Both the position numbers and the translations under genes were made by a program. Positions 32,931 to 44,550 of a stretch of 64,000 nucleotides of DNA are shown here, one piece after another. Numbering within the stretch: position 1 is the stretch's first letter; every line of letters starts with the position of its first letter. Under the pieces are notes generated by a model. That model was not told the origin of the DNA. It worked only from the letters and a program-made list of their open reading frames with translations, and did no database searches. Source of the DNA: Diphasiastrum complanatum (taxonomy: Eukaryota > Streptophyta > Lycopodiopsida > Lycopodiales > Lycopodiaceae); assembly GCA_029204225.1 (NCBI GenBank), contig CM055111.1:20407003-20471002 (forward strand), given 5' to 3'.

Positions 32931-33842
32931 CATCTTTTGGAGGATTTTCTTGTGTACATGGAGCTATGCAAGTGGACAGATGTTATCTTGCTGTAAAATC
33001 AAGTAATGGATCTGGAAAACAAAGTGTGTTCAATGACTTTGATGGTCAAGTTTAAGATCAAGAGGTTAATCTCAAAGTGCTTCAACTAGTCAAAAGGGAA
33101 GTTGGCAATTTGGAGCTAGTCAAGAGCATCAAAGGAGAGGTAATTGGCAAAGATGTTATAGATCTGTTTTTGCAGCATATTGAAGACTCAAGTAAGGTCA
33201 AAGGAGTAGCAAGTAAGTGTTGTTCAAGTCTACTTTATTTGTTCTATCTCATGTCTGAGCATTTTCATGTGGATGTGTGCAAATTGTCAAGATATGGTGA
33301 AGCTATTGGAGGCTCATTATGTCACTAATGCATGGTCAAGTCATCAAGGTATGATGGCATCTTATTGCAAGATGGAGATGGAAGCTCAATCATGGAGTAT
33401 CATGGTGGATACATGGCAACAAAGGACAAAGAAGGAGGAGACATGCAAGCAAAAGTTGATCACTCACATTTATTGTTTGTTTGCTATATTTTTCTAGAGA
33501 GTTCAGAGTTGGAAGCATGGTGGAATCATTTCATTTACATTCTAATTGATTCTTCATGTTCTAGTCACATTTTTACATGTAAAATTGATGTAAGAAATAG
33601 TGAAGCATCCCAAGTGGACACTATTCTCTATATCAACTATGGTTGTTTCTATTTTGAGCATTACATGATCATTGAAAGGAGATCTATTCTTAGAAAGAAG
33701 ATCATTCTTATGATGGATCAAAGTTCTATTGTCGAAAACTATGCTAGGAGCAAGCATATTGAGATACAATATCACTTTGTGAGGGAGCAAGTCATTGCAA
33801 AGGAGGTGGAGCTGATATCTTCACCAAAGCATTGGGAAAGGG
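32931..33842 (+). pseudogene. Relative of the novel C-terminal region, fused to a copia RNase H tail
   Basis: After a stop at 33052-33054, the frames 33056-33328 and 33332-33868 align with residues ~713-1030 of the 45708 ORF: DQEVNLKVLQ with DQEVDLGLLH; LVKSIKGE with LVKSIKEE; LFLQHIEDSSKV with LFLQVLEGSSKV; CKIDVRNSEASQVDTI with CKIDVRNSEASYMDTI; ERRSILRKKIIL with EKRSILMMEIIL. It then continues with ARSKHIEIQYHFVREQV and, in a shifted frame, ADIFTKALGKG, the canonical end of copia RNase H. So the unknown region stands where RT and most of RNase H would be. Confidence 0.75.
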
Positions 33843-34326
33843 TTAGTAACGAAGATAATTGTTTCTAACATATTTGTGTACTGCTTGAGTTCTTTAACCA
33901 TGACCAAACTTTAGTTGTTAAGGACTTCTGTCTAGAACACATGAGGTAATGAATAAGATTAACTTTTTGTCTGTTCGTACATGTCTGCATCGAACATATT
34001 AGAGATCCTTGTTGACAACTTAATTAGTCAGAGTGCATTTCATTCGAGTTATTCTGATATCATTTTACATACAGAACGCTTTATCTTCAGTTTGGTAGAG
34101 GAAGGCTATTGTTTAGCATTTATTACCTGTATTCAACTTTTCTAAAAGTGGTATTAGCTACTTACAAAATGTCTGTTGACAACTAGATTTTCTTTCAACT
34201 CTATTTCATTCGAAATAAGTCAATAATGTATCAACTTAACAATTTTTAAAAGCTATGTTCTTGGGGAATGATCTAAATAGTACATAAGTATAGCAATTTG
34301 GTGTTGGTATATTATGACATATGCCA
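33843..34326 (+). mobile_element. Gypsy G1 5' LTR, 3' part
   Basis: Starting gttagtaacgaagataattg, this aligns with 42773-43070 and with the end of the inverted copy at 9156-9338. It ends ...atgcca just before the PBS. The upstream LTR half is missing; copia D abuts it directly. Confidence 0.78.
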
Positions 34327-34331
34327 ATTTT

Positions 34332-34349
34332 TGGTGCCGTTGATGGGGA
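34332..34349 (+). promoter_or_regulatory. Gypsy G1 primer-binding site
   Basis: The bases tggtgccgttgatgggga differ slightly from the tRNA-Asp-type PBS of plant gypsy elements, TGGCGCCGTTGCCGGGGA. It sits 5 bp after the LTR end and ~50 bp before the gag ATG. Confidence 0.75.
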
Positions 34350-34400
34350 TAGTCAGATAAAGTTGACGCAAACTGACAACTCCATCTCCATCTCCATTGT

Positions 34401-35860
34401 ATGTCAGATAGAGTTGCTCGACTAGGAAGATATCGGAGACTTCGAGAAGAATTTTTTAAAAGACTTCAAAAATCTTTTCAAAGAGAAGAATCACCTTTTC
34501 TAAATTTGAATCTTGAAAAACTATTTAGAAATCCGCTTCCTGAAGCTTCTACTACAGCTGAACCAGGTTCTGAAGTCATTAATCCAGAACCAGATCCTGA
34601 TCCTAATCTTGGGTCGGAGCCTGAACCAGAATCGAGTATGGAAAGTCTTGTTCCATGTTTCACGTCAATCTCAAAGATCAAATATGATTATTTAAAAGGG
34701 ACGTCTTCAGATGATGCTAACATTTATGTTTCGCAGTTCGAGTCAATTGCTAACTCGAATAATGAAGGTGCTGATGCAGACAAGCTGCGAATTTTTTCAG
34801 GTCTTATGAGAAAGCAAGCAAGCATATGGTACAGTCAAGTTGAACCAGGACGTGTTGCCACCTGGTTACTGCTAAAAGATGCGTTTCTAGACCAGTTCAG
34901 AGAAATTGGTTATTTGTCCAGAATCCTAGGACGACTTAATAATGTCCAAAGAAAAAAAAGAATCGTTTTGAAGGTACACACGAAAAGTAAGAAATCTGAT
35001 TGGAAAACTAACTAGTATATACCCTGTCGCAATGCAGATTGAGTGGTTTTTGATAGCTTTACCACCAAAAATTGATCGATACTGTAGACAAGGAGATACA
35101 ACTTCTTTATTAGCAGTCATAGTGAGTGTTGTGAATTATGAGACTTCCAAGTTAGCACGTAAAAGATGTTCTACCAGACGAACTCAAAAGTCTAAGCATG
35201 ACTCCAACAACAGTGAAGATGAATCTAAATCTGAATCTAGTTCAAGTTCTTCCACTTTCAATTTTGATTCTAGTGACTCATCAGACACAGACATTGATGA
35301 CACCGACTGAAGAAAGAAACGAAAGTCCAAACGAAAAGAAGAGGGTAAAAACTATGAGGATAAGTCTTTGACCTCTGAAGTTGAAAAGCTTTGGAAAAGT
35401 AACATGGCTGATCTCAACAAGAAGTTCAACGATCTGAAAGTTCAAATTTCAGAAGTTGCAAACAAAAGGCCGAAAGCTTCTTCTTCGAATTCAGGACTAT
35501 GGTGTACGAAATGCAGTACATCTGGACATTCTAAAGAAGAGTGTAGAGCTGTGAACATAAAGTATGTTGAAGATCCTTCTCAGGAAGTATTGTTTATATT
35601 TCAAGATGATGCATCTACTAATTATGATTAGGGTTCCGCAACACCATTTCAACAAGGCAAACCTAAGTTTGCACCAAAGCGACACAACCCACCAGAATTT
35701 GTCGGTTCTACTAGTTTGAATAAACCTCTTTCGGAAAACTGTTATAACTGTGGTGAATGAGGACACTTTTCGCCAAATTGTCCACATCCGCAAAAATTGA
35801 TCGGCTTTATACGTTTGTGTTCAAACTGCAAAGAACCAGGCTTTAAGTATCCGGATTGTC
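34401..35860 (+). pseudogene. Gypsy G1 gag with zinc knuckles
   Basis: The gag starts MSDRVARLGRYRRLREEFF at 34401. After an acidic Pro/Glu stretch, SKIKYDYLKGTSSDDANIYVSQFE and FSGLMRKQASIWYSQVEPG (34670-34860) are the retrotransposon gag core. Frame changes occur at ~35010 and ~35310. Three knuckle-like motifs follow: CTKCSTSGHSKEEC (35503-35544, intact); CYNCGE-stop-GHFSPNC (35740-35781, TGA inside); CSNCKEPGFKYPDC (35818-35859, His replaced by Phe). A degraded but readable gag. Confidence 0.85.
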
Positions 35861-36957
35861 TACAATCGTTAAAGCCGCGTCCAAAGTATCAGTATGTTGT
35901 TACACCTACTGCTACTACTGATACAACATTAAAATTTTTGGCTGATGCTATTGTGCAGAAGGTTGATGTCATTGAAGCAAAACAATCAAAGACAGTTGAC
36001 CATTCTTGGTTGAGTGATGTCGAAAAGTTATTCAAGGTAACTACGAGAAGCAAAATTTTCTCAAAACCTGATACAAAAATACCTTCAAAGAAACGAAAGA
36101 AGTCCTCGAAGAAGAAAACATCGAACAAGGCAATAGCAAAAGAAGATCTTAAAGCTGATCCTAATTACGATCGTGATGTAGCTAAGTTATTCTCAAAGGA
36201 TATTTTTGCAAAAGTGAAAGAAATTATCAATTCTGAGATACAAATAGCTGCTATAGAAAAGAAAGTTACCTTTGAGAAAGGGGATGTAGAAATCACGAAG
36301 ACAAAACTTCCGGAGGCTATTATCGACAAACTTATCTCAAAAGCGAAGATGAAAGCCTATGACATTGTCATGGATATTGGTTCTCTTTGTCCTAATATTA
36401 CTTTTGAACAATTATTGGCTGACAATAATTATTATCGTAAGCAGTTGAAAAGTCTTTCTTTTTCTAAGAAGAAGAAACCAATTTCTTTGTCAGATGTTGG
36501 CATAATGTCCACTGATCTGGGAGATCTTGGCGCACCAAAGGTCGACGTTACAATTGCTGGATGTTTAATTGAAAAAGTGCCGATTGATTCAGGTTCTAGT
36601 GTTAATATAATAACTGAAGACACCGCTCATGCCTTGGGATTGACGGATATTCAACCAACCCAAAGAAATATCAAATTGGCTGATTCGACATGAAGAAAGC
36701 CTATTGGTGAATTGAAGGACGTAACAATGTATATACAATCCAAGCCTTTTACGAAGAATTTTATTGTCATCAAACCACTTGGTTTGTCATCATATTCTGT
36801 TTTAATCGGACGACCTTGGCTTTATCAAGCTAATGCAAGTGTACACTGGAAGTCTAGAGAACTGAGATTCCAGTCTGGTGAGAAAAGAAATCATGGTAAC
36901 CAGAAGAACATATTATTACCTGGAACCATGATAGATATGAAGGTGAGACTCCTGTGA
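35797..36957 (+). pseudogene. Gypsy G1 protease region
   Basis: The frame 35797-36693 (298 codons) carries a Lys-rich linker and then KVDVTIAGCLIEKVPIDSGSSVNII, the retropepsin active site with D-S-G at 36585-36593. A single TGA at 36691 separates it from 36712-36957, which holds YSVLIGRPWLYQANA, the conserved C-terminal protease block. One stop is thus the main lesion. Confidence 0.85.
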
Positions 36958-39680
36958 GTGACACTAGTTTCACTTCAAAAGATTCTTCTTATGATCTTAA
37001 TATATTCTCTAAAGAATCAGATATTGATGTAAATTATTTCGAATGCTACGAGAATAATGACTCATCGGAGGACAAAGAAAAATTCTTCGAGGTTTGCAAT
37101 GCAGTTCTTGATATCAGTAAATCAGAAGCGGCAGATCATAACTCTAAAAATTCTGATGCAGATGATGAATTTGAAGAATTTGATCAAGAATTTGGTAAAA
37201 AGGACAGGCCGACAACAAGAATAAATTTATGGAGTCAGCCATACATGAGATTCATGGCCATACCCAGGCCAGCATAACAAAAGGTATAATTTTGCTCAAT
37301 TCTACAGAGCTTATTGAACTTGCACCTGGAAGATTTGTGCATGTTTCAAAGTCCCTTGGAGAGACTGAATTAGCAGAATTTACTGAACTATTGAAAGAGT
37401 ACCAGAATGTATTTTCATGGTCACTCGAAGATTTGAAAGGGATATCTCCAAAATTTGGTGAGCATCGCGTTGATCTTAAGGAAGACACAGTTTCTATCTG
37501 ATAGAGACAATATCGTCTTAATCCAAAGTACTCTCTAATGGTGAAAGATGAACTCAACAAGCATCTTAAGGCAAGTATTATTTATCTCGTCTTAAGTAGT
37601 GAGTGGGTATCTCCTATTTTTGTAGTTCCAAAGAAGAAGACTGGCAAGATACGAATTTGCTAGGATTTTCGAAAGCTGAATGTTGCTACAAGGAAAGATT
37701 ACCATCCATTACCTTTCACAGATTCCATTTTGGGCAAGAACGTTACAGTTTCTGTGATGGCTTCTCTGGTTACAATCAAGTTGGAGTAAGGAAGGAGGAT
37801 CGACCAAAGACTACCTTTACTACTGATTGGGGCACTTATGCCTATAATAAAATGTCCTTTGGTCTTTGTAATGCACTAGCTACTTTCCAGAGAATTATGA
37901 TGTTGATTTTTGCTGCTTTTCTGAGAACTTATCTCAAAATTTTCGTTGATGATTTTTGTGTATGCAGTAATATCAAGACTCATATTTTGAAGCTAAAGCT
38001 TACATTGTAGAGGTGTCGAGACACTTGTTTGTCACTTCACCCCGGAAAATGTTTTTTTGATATGAGAGAAGGTATATTTCTGGGTCACAGAATATCAAAT
38101 AGAGGAATTGAAGTTGACAAAGATAAAGTCAAAGTTATCGAAAATCTGTTGATACCAAAGAATCTACTTGAACTAAGAGGTTTCCTAGGACATGTGGGTT
38201 ATTATCAAAGATTTATCCAAAATCATGCCTATATTGTTACAGCTCTTACACAATTACTTAAAAAGTATGCTGCTTATATTTGGACGACAACCCAACAAAA
38301 AAGCATTCGAAGAACTCAAGAACAGATTGATTAATGCTCCAATTCTGAGACCACCTAACTGGTTGAAACTATTTCATTGTTATGTTGATGTGTCAGCATC
38401 CGCTATTGGTGTTTGTCTAAGTCAGAAGGACGAATAGAAGAAAGATCATCCAATATACTATGCAAGTCGCCAGCTTAGCTCCTCAGAAAAGAATTATTTG
38501 GCAACAGATTGGAATGCACTTAATATGATTTTTACCATAAAGAAATTTTGATATTATTTGCTTGGATATGCTTTATATTCCATGCTGATTATTATGCTTT
38601 AAAGTATCTTGTTAATAAATCTGATTTATCTGGACGAATAGCTTGATGGGTTTTGCTGCTACAAGAGTTCAATTATCAAGTAGAGCTTCGTCAAGAAAAG
38701 TACCATACTAATGTTGATTATCTTTTACAGGAAGGATTGAAGAGCCGTTGAATGATGACTTTCCAGATGAAAATTTGTTCGAGATATCCTCTATGAATTA
38801 TACTTTATATTCTGATACTATAATTTATCTTAAAGATCAAATATATCCTGATGGATATGATTGGGAGAAGAAAACAATATTTCAATACAAGATTGCACGT
38901 TATACCATCATTAACGATGTTCTGTTTAAGCTTGGTGCAGATCATCAACTAAGAAGGTGTCTTGAAGTAGAAGATATACCAAAGGTTATTCAAGCCTTAC
39001 ATTTTGAAGACGCTGGTGGACATTTCGCTTTAAAGAATACTATCAATAAGATTATGACTATTGGTGGCCTACCATATTTAAGGATGTTTCTATCTATATC
39101 CGATCTTGTGATCCATGCCAGAGATATGGTAAACAACGAAATCCATGAATTGGCCGTTGACGCCAATCATTCCTCTCACACCATTTGAAAAGTGGGGGAT
39201 TGACTTTGTTGGACCAATTAAGCTAGTAACTCGACAAACAAAATGTTGATACATTTTGGTAGCAACGGATTATGCAACGAAGAATGCTGAAGCGGAAGTG
39301 ACGAAACAAAACAATGCAAAAATTGTCGCTGTTTTTCTATTCAAATCTATAATTACACGTTATGGGTGTCCTCTTGAGTTAGTCAGTGATCGTGGTACTC
39401 ATTTTCTAAACAATACAATTCGACTACTAACTACTTATTTTCTGATCAAACTTAAAAAGACAACCCCTTATAATTTGAAAGCCCAATGGATTAACTAAAA
39501 GAGCAAATGGAATTTTATGCAAAATCCTTAACAAGGTTACTATTGCACATGCTACCGGGATCAAAAGCTACCTTCAGTATTCTGGGCATATAGAAACACG
39601 GAGAAGATCACAACGAAATAGACTCCTTATTATCGAGGTTTATTCATTTCTTAGAAAAGAATTCGTGTTGAGGATCTTCA
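36954..39680 (+). pseudogene. Gypsy G1 RT - RNase H - integrase
   Basis: Pre-RT segment 36954-37501 (LAEFTELLKEYQNVFSWS). RT runs from ~37503 with YRLNPKYSLMVKDELNKHL, WVSPIFVVPKKKTGKIRIC, a stop, then FCDGFSGYNQVGVRKED, WGTYAYNKMSFGLCNA and FVDDFCVCS, where the catalytic motif is FVDD (37940-37951). LRGFLGHVGYYQRFI follows at ~38170. RNase H is at 38370-38740 (CYVDVSASAIGVCLSQ, YYASRQLSSSEKNY). The spacer/zinc region 38748-39188 is followed by the integrase core with KWGIDFVGPI, FKSIITRYGCPLELVSDRGTHF and a stop at 39496. The third acidic residue region is degraded. At least seven stops or frameshifts. Confidence 0.87.
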
Positions 39681-39705
39681 TTAGGTCATATGTAAAGATA
39701 TTTCT

Positions 39706-40245
39706 TCAATCATTGGGTGGATAACGGTCACTTGATATTTCAAAATCAAATATTAATTCAAAATATATTTCGGCGACATAAGCATCATCACATACGAAAC
39801 TCAACATCACATAATCTGTAATGCATAGAAAAAAAAAACTTCGTGTATGAAGCTCTTCATGTAGCTGTTCTACCATCTCTAAGTCTCTTTGACACTCAAG
39901 CAACAATACATCTTCTTTTGCTCTACTGTAACTTTCTATAGGTAAGTTGCCGTAAGGTATTAACCTTACAAAGAGTAGAGAATCATCAAAAAGTTCTTGA
40001 ACTAATTGGAAATCTTCTTCAAAGTTTTTCCTAAGTGAAAACTGTTCAAATAAAGTAGAGGAAAATTGAAGAAATTTACACTTTACAAATAAACTTTGAA
40101 CTGAAAATAGAACTTTGGCTGCAAATGTGCCAAACTGCCAAAAATTATATGTACAAAATGTTTTATATTCGCAAGATTTAAATTTGTCTTGCAAATTATG
40201 TTTTATCTTCGCAAAATAACTGGAAAAAGTTTCTCTCCCAATCAA
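39706..40245 (-). CDS. Unrecognised 179-codon antisense ORF between G1 integrase and 3' end
   Basis: This is an open minus-strand frame (MIGRETFSSYFAKIKHNLQD... ending ISSDRYPPND). It is rich in Phe, Leu and Glu, with no domain I can name. It lies downstream, in the same orientation, of the antisense coiled-coil relic at 40660-42140 and may be an extra C-terminal part of that gene, since related text (YPSPEGQAN-like) can be read up to ~40500. The G2 copy lacks it. Chance openness cannot be excluded. Confidence 0.35.
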   Translation of the reverse strand: MIGRETFSSYFAKIKHNLQDKFKSCEYKTFCTYNFWQFGTFAAKVLFSVQSLFVKCKFLQFSSTLFEQFSLRKNFEEDFQLVQELFDDSLLFVRLIPYGNLPIESYSRAKEDVLLLECQRDLEMVEQLHEELHTRSFFFLCITDYVMLSFVCDDAYVAEIYFELIFDFEISSDRYPPND

Positions 40246-40659
40246 TGTAGATACTATACATCTCCAAATATGCCATTTTAGTATTCAACAACAGACCTGC
40301 ATCGTCGAATTCTTTGATATTCGCCTGGCCTTCTGGTGAATACAACTTGAACTGCACATGCTTCTTTCAAAACTTTCCCTTCGAGTCGTTATGCTGCAAA
40401 AACTGGTACTCCTTGATTCGGATGTACTCCAACGCATACAAAAATGTGGACCCTATGTACAATTCGACTGATCCAAAGGGAATCACTTTGAACTTTCCTT
40501 AAATGATGGCCCAACACACATCCTTTTTGCTCAATGCTTAGTTGGTCCCATAACCACAAGAAATCTTCTTTGTTCCACTACGATTGTTGCCAGTCGTTGA
40601 ATGCCATGCCTATCATGCTTGGTAGCATCAAATAATCCATATGCCACTGTAATTCCACA

Positions 40660-42140
40660 TTGAAATGGCAAGGACTCCACTTTCAAAATCTTTCAGAAAA
40701 AACTTGAAATCATTCCGCACATACCTTCAACTGATTTTTCTTCTATCGCTTTGGTTTAGGCTGTGCTTCTGCCATGTCCTACCTGTGGATATCTACAACA
40801 AGCTTCTGGTCTTTGAGCTGGTGTTTGAGTCGTGTACTTCCTTTTGTAGATCAAAATTTTTTACACATGCCTCAGCATACTCCAAGTGATCTACTACCCC
40901 TGTACAATTTTGGGTTGCTTGGAGCTACTTAGTCAATTCTTCGATCTTCTCCAGAGCCTGCGAATATTCTTCCTACGCATCTGGCTCAGAGCAAGTTGTT
41001 TCAGTTGATAACTCCTTCAGCTTTGCAAGTTCCTCCTCAACAAGTGCTTTGTCATTTTCGAGAGAAATCAAAAACTCAACTCGAAAATTCTCCAACATTT
41101 GATCTTGAAGAGTCTGCAGCTTCGACAAATCTATTTGGAATGAACCAGAGCTGATGCATAGCTACAAGGTAGTTTCGACTTTTATTCGCCTTAAGCCTTC
41201 ATCGTGAAGTTTGGTCTGCAGAGAGGACTTTTCTATCCTGATCTTATTTAATTCGGCTGTCAACGAATCAAAATTTTTCTACAAATCTGTAGATTTGGCT
41301 TGGAGCACTTTATTCGCATCTTCTAAAGATTGGGCTTTTTTGTTCGACTTCTGAAGAAGTCAGCCCAATGAGCAATTTCGCTCGGTCAAAAGTTAATTAT
41401 CTACTTCCAGAGATGAATCTTGCTCAGACAACATCTCTATGTTGTTGTTCATCTCGTCTATTTGTTGGAACAACTGCATCATACTGTCTGGTACGTGCAG
41501 GTCAAACGAATGAATCATCTCCACAATGTCCTTGACACCTAGGGAGAACTGATGATACCACTTATAAAGATTGTTTTTACTTTCCTCTTCGTCCTCCTCT
41601 ACGTCAACAGCTTCCTCCTCTGCTCCTTTGCCTTTGTCGGAGACAGTTTTTTCATCGTCCGTAGATGCAGAGTCCTTATGCTTGGGTGAAATCCTAGCAG
41701 AAATGGGAACGATAGCTAAAGTTTTGTCTGTTGCAGAAGCTTTTGCAGCAGCATCCTCGCTTGCGTCAATAGCTTCCTTCTTTGATCCTGCATTAACTTC
41801 CATGGCAGAAGAAGCTACTGGTTGGTCTTGTCGAGCGCCCTGTAGAAGGCTCGACAGATCAAACTTTGTTGGTGCTAACGTCCTTCTTCCTACCAACACT
41901 ACCTGCTTTGTCTGAGTAAGAATGCCAAAATAGTCGCACAACCGTGAGATATGTGCTCCCACCGTAGCAAACTTCTGATTCTTGATCTAGCGCAAAAATG
42001 CTTTGTAGGTGACATAACCAAAGCAAACCAGCTGACCATCTAGAGCATCAATAAGATAACCAAAATTTTGTGCTGAAATTATTGCATTAGCATTGATGAT
42101 AAAGAGCACCTAGTTGGCGTACTTGTAGAAAAACTCCATC
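40660..42140 (-). pseudogene. Antisense ORF 3' of pol in gypsy G1
   Basis: The minus-strand frame 41962-41393 encodes LCDYFGILTQTKQVVLVGRR, APTKFDLSSLL, an acidic linker (DKGKGAEEEAVDVEEDEEE) and YKWYHQFSLGVKDIVEMI. Frames further down (41390-40700) read as a coiled coil (QSLEDANKVLQAKSTDL..., LAKLKELSTET...). Upstream, 42140-41970 reads as the end of the globular domain also seen in G2 (22700-22550). Both DNA strands of 40665-40889 match 21318-21503 closely, so the module is homologous in G1 and G2. It is cut at ~42143 by a G1 LTR piece whose U3 start is missing. Confidence 0.66.
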
Positions 42141-42142
42141 TG

Positions 42143-43070
<928 letters not shown>

Positions 43071-43888
43071 AAGATTAATTTTACCATATTTGTCAGTAAA
43101 TAGCCAGATCAGTGATCTTTTTTTTACCAAAAATAACAGTGAAGAACCTTCGTTGAGAAAACCTTCGTCCAGAAAACCTTCGCCAATACTATTTTTAGGT
43201 TCTGATTTACCATATCTAACCCTCTTCAAATTTTTGAATAAATATGATATATTCTGATAGTGATTCTAAAAAATCTTCATTTTTAGTATCAATCACTTGA
43301 TCAAGATCTATTTTTTGAAAATCAGAAGTCTGATTATTTCCAAGTGATAAAGCTTTTACAGACCTGATCTGATCTGAGATAGGATTTTTGTTGAAAAATC
43401 TAGAACCAATCTCATTATCTAATTGTCATAATTATGGCTGAACAAGGCCCATTGAACCCACCACCAATTATTGTTAGAATGTCTCCTGGTTCAGACATAC
43501 CAAAGTACAATGGGCTGTATGATCCCATCAGATTTCTCCAGAACTTTTCTTAATCGTGTAGGATTTATGGTGAAGTTTTTTCACAAGATAAACTTCAGTT
43601 ATTCCCTATGGCCTTAACTGGAGCTACTCAAGATTGGTTTTATAACCAAGAGAAAGCAGAATGTCAAGATTGGGAAGTGGTTAAAGCCGCTCTCATTACG
43701 AGATTTAAGCCCAAAACATTTATGGAAGATCCCTTTCTCCTTTTAAGTAAAATTAAAATGGGAAAGAGAGAGGCAGTAAGAGATTATATTGAACGGGTCA
43801 AAAACCTCAGATCTGAGTGTGATCCCAATCTAATCAATGAAATGCTTTGATTATGTAGTTTTTAGCAGGTCTACCCAAACGAATTAGA
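43071..43888 (+). pseudogene. Gypsy G3-like leader and gag, 5' part (split)
   Basis: The leader 43071-43435 resembles 58380-58740 (recurring aaccttcg motifs). Gag begins at ~43434 (MAEQGPLNPPPIIVRMSPG) and reads DIPKYNGLYDPIRF, LQLFPMALTGATQDWFYNQEK, ALITRFKPKTFMEDPFLLLSK and MGKREAVRDYIERVKNLRSEC. This matches the gag at 58773 closely. It is interrupted at 43888 by the young element and resumes at 49461. Stops at 43550 and 43848. Confidence 0.85.
43884..43888. repeat. Target-site duplication, left copy (TTAGA)
   Basis: These five bases just before the 5' LTR are repeated exactly at 49461-49465 just after the 3' LTR. Removing the element and one copy rejoins the G3-like gag in a sensible place (LPKRIR next to RxLKCH). 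Confidence 0.92.
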
Positions 43889-43966
43889 TGTGAAAATTGT
43901 CAACATTTCCTTGTCTAGTTTTAGGCCAAAATTGCTAAAAATGGCACATAGTTTAGGATCTGACTT

Positions 43967-43980
43967 TTCACACGTGTGAA
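43967..43980. promoter_or_regulatory. Palindromic G-box in LTR U3
   Basis: The 14-bp perfect palindrome ttcacacgtgtgaa contains CACGTG, the core bound by plant bZIP and bHLH factors. It lies ~180 bp upstream of the TATA box and is repeated at 48892-48905 in the other LTR. Its activity is inferred only. Confidence 0.55.
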
Positions 43981-44137
43981 ACAGGTCTAGATATTTTTAG
44001 TAAGTGTATTTTTTCAGTATGAAGAAGTGTCAAACTTCAAGACCTTCGAAATGAGTCCATTTTCATGTATTTTGGACATATATGCCAATTTTACCTATAT
44101 AGGGCATATTTTAGGTAAGGAGGGTCTAGAGAGAGGA

Positions 44138-44166
44138 GAGAGAGTCATCTCTCTCAGCTATATATA
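44138..44166 (+). promoter_or_regulatory. LTR core promoter: GA/TC hairpin and TATA box
   Basis: The sequence gagagag-tcat-ctctctc (44138-44155) is directly followed by agctatatatag. Transcription would start ~30 bp downstream, in the region around 44190-44200. The second LTR carries the same arrangement. Confidence 0.6.
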
Positions 44167-44535
44167 GCAGGTAGGCCGTGGAGAAACAGGTTGGAGCAGA
44201 TCCATTGTATTCATTTGCTTAATGAGAGATTTTTCTATTGGGTTCTCCTTCCATTGTTGGCATTGTGTAGTGATTGAGTTCAAGCTTTGTGTGTATGATC
44301 TTAGGTGCTTTCCAAAAGTGGTAGGCTGATGTATTATGGACTGTATAATGCTATTTTGGGCCGCACTTGATGTTTATGGAAGTTTCCATTTGTGATAAAT
44401 GCTTTTTGATCAAGTTCTTTGCATTCTAGGTAGCATAGAATGTGTTGCCAATTCCCAGCTTATGTAGTTTGGAGTGCAAGCATTCAAGCCAATGATCTTG
44501 GAGTTTAGATCCACTTAGGATCTGTATTTTTCACA

Positions 44536-44550
44536 TGGTATCAGAGCTGG
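44536..44550 (+). promoter_or_regulatory. Primer-binding site, perfect initiator Met-tRNA type
   Basis: The bases tggtatcagagctgg start immediately after the LTR end. The first 12 match the standard plant copia PBS exactly, so priming by tRNA-iMet is expected. Confidence 0.93.

Larger units (their letters stand above)
43889..44535 (+). mobile_element. 5' LTR of young gag-only element (647 bp)
   Basis: The LTR starts TGTGAAAATTGTCAAC and ends TTTTTCACA, with TG...CA ends. By eye it has no difference from the 3' LTR at 48814-49460, which has the same length. Landmarks: a palindrome with CACGTG at 43967-43980, a GA/TC hairpin at 44138-44155 and a TATA box ctatatatag at ~44158-44166. Confidence 0.95.
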
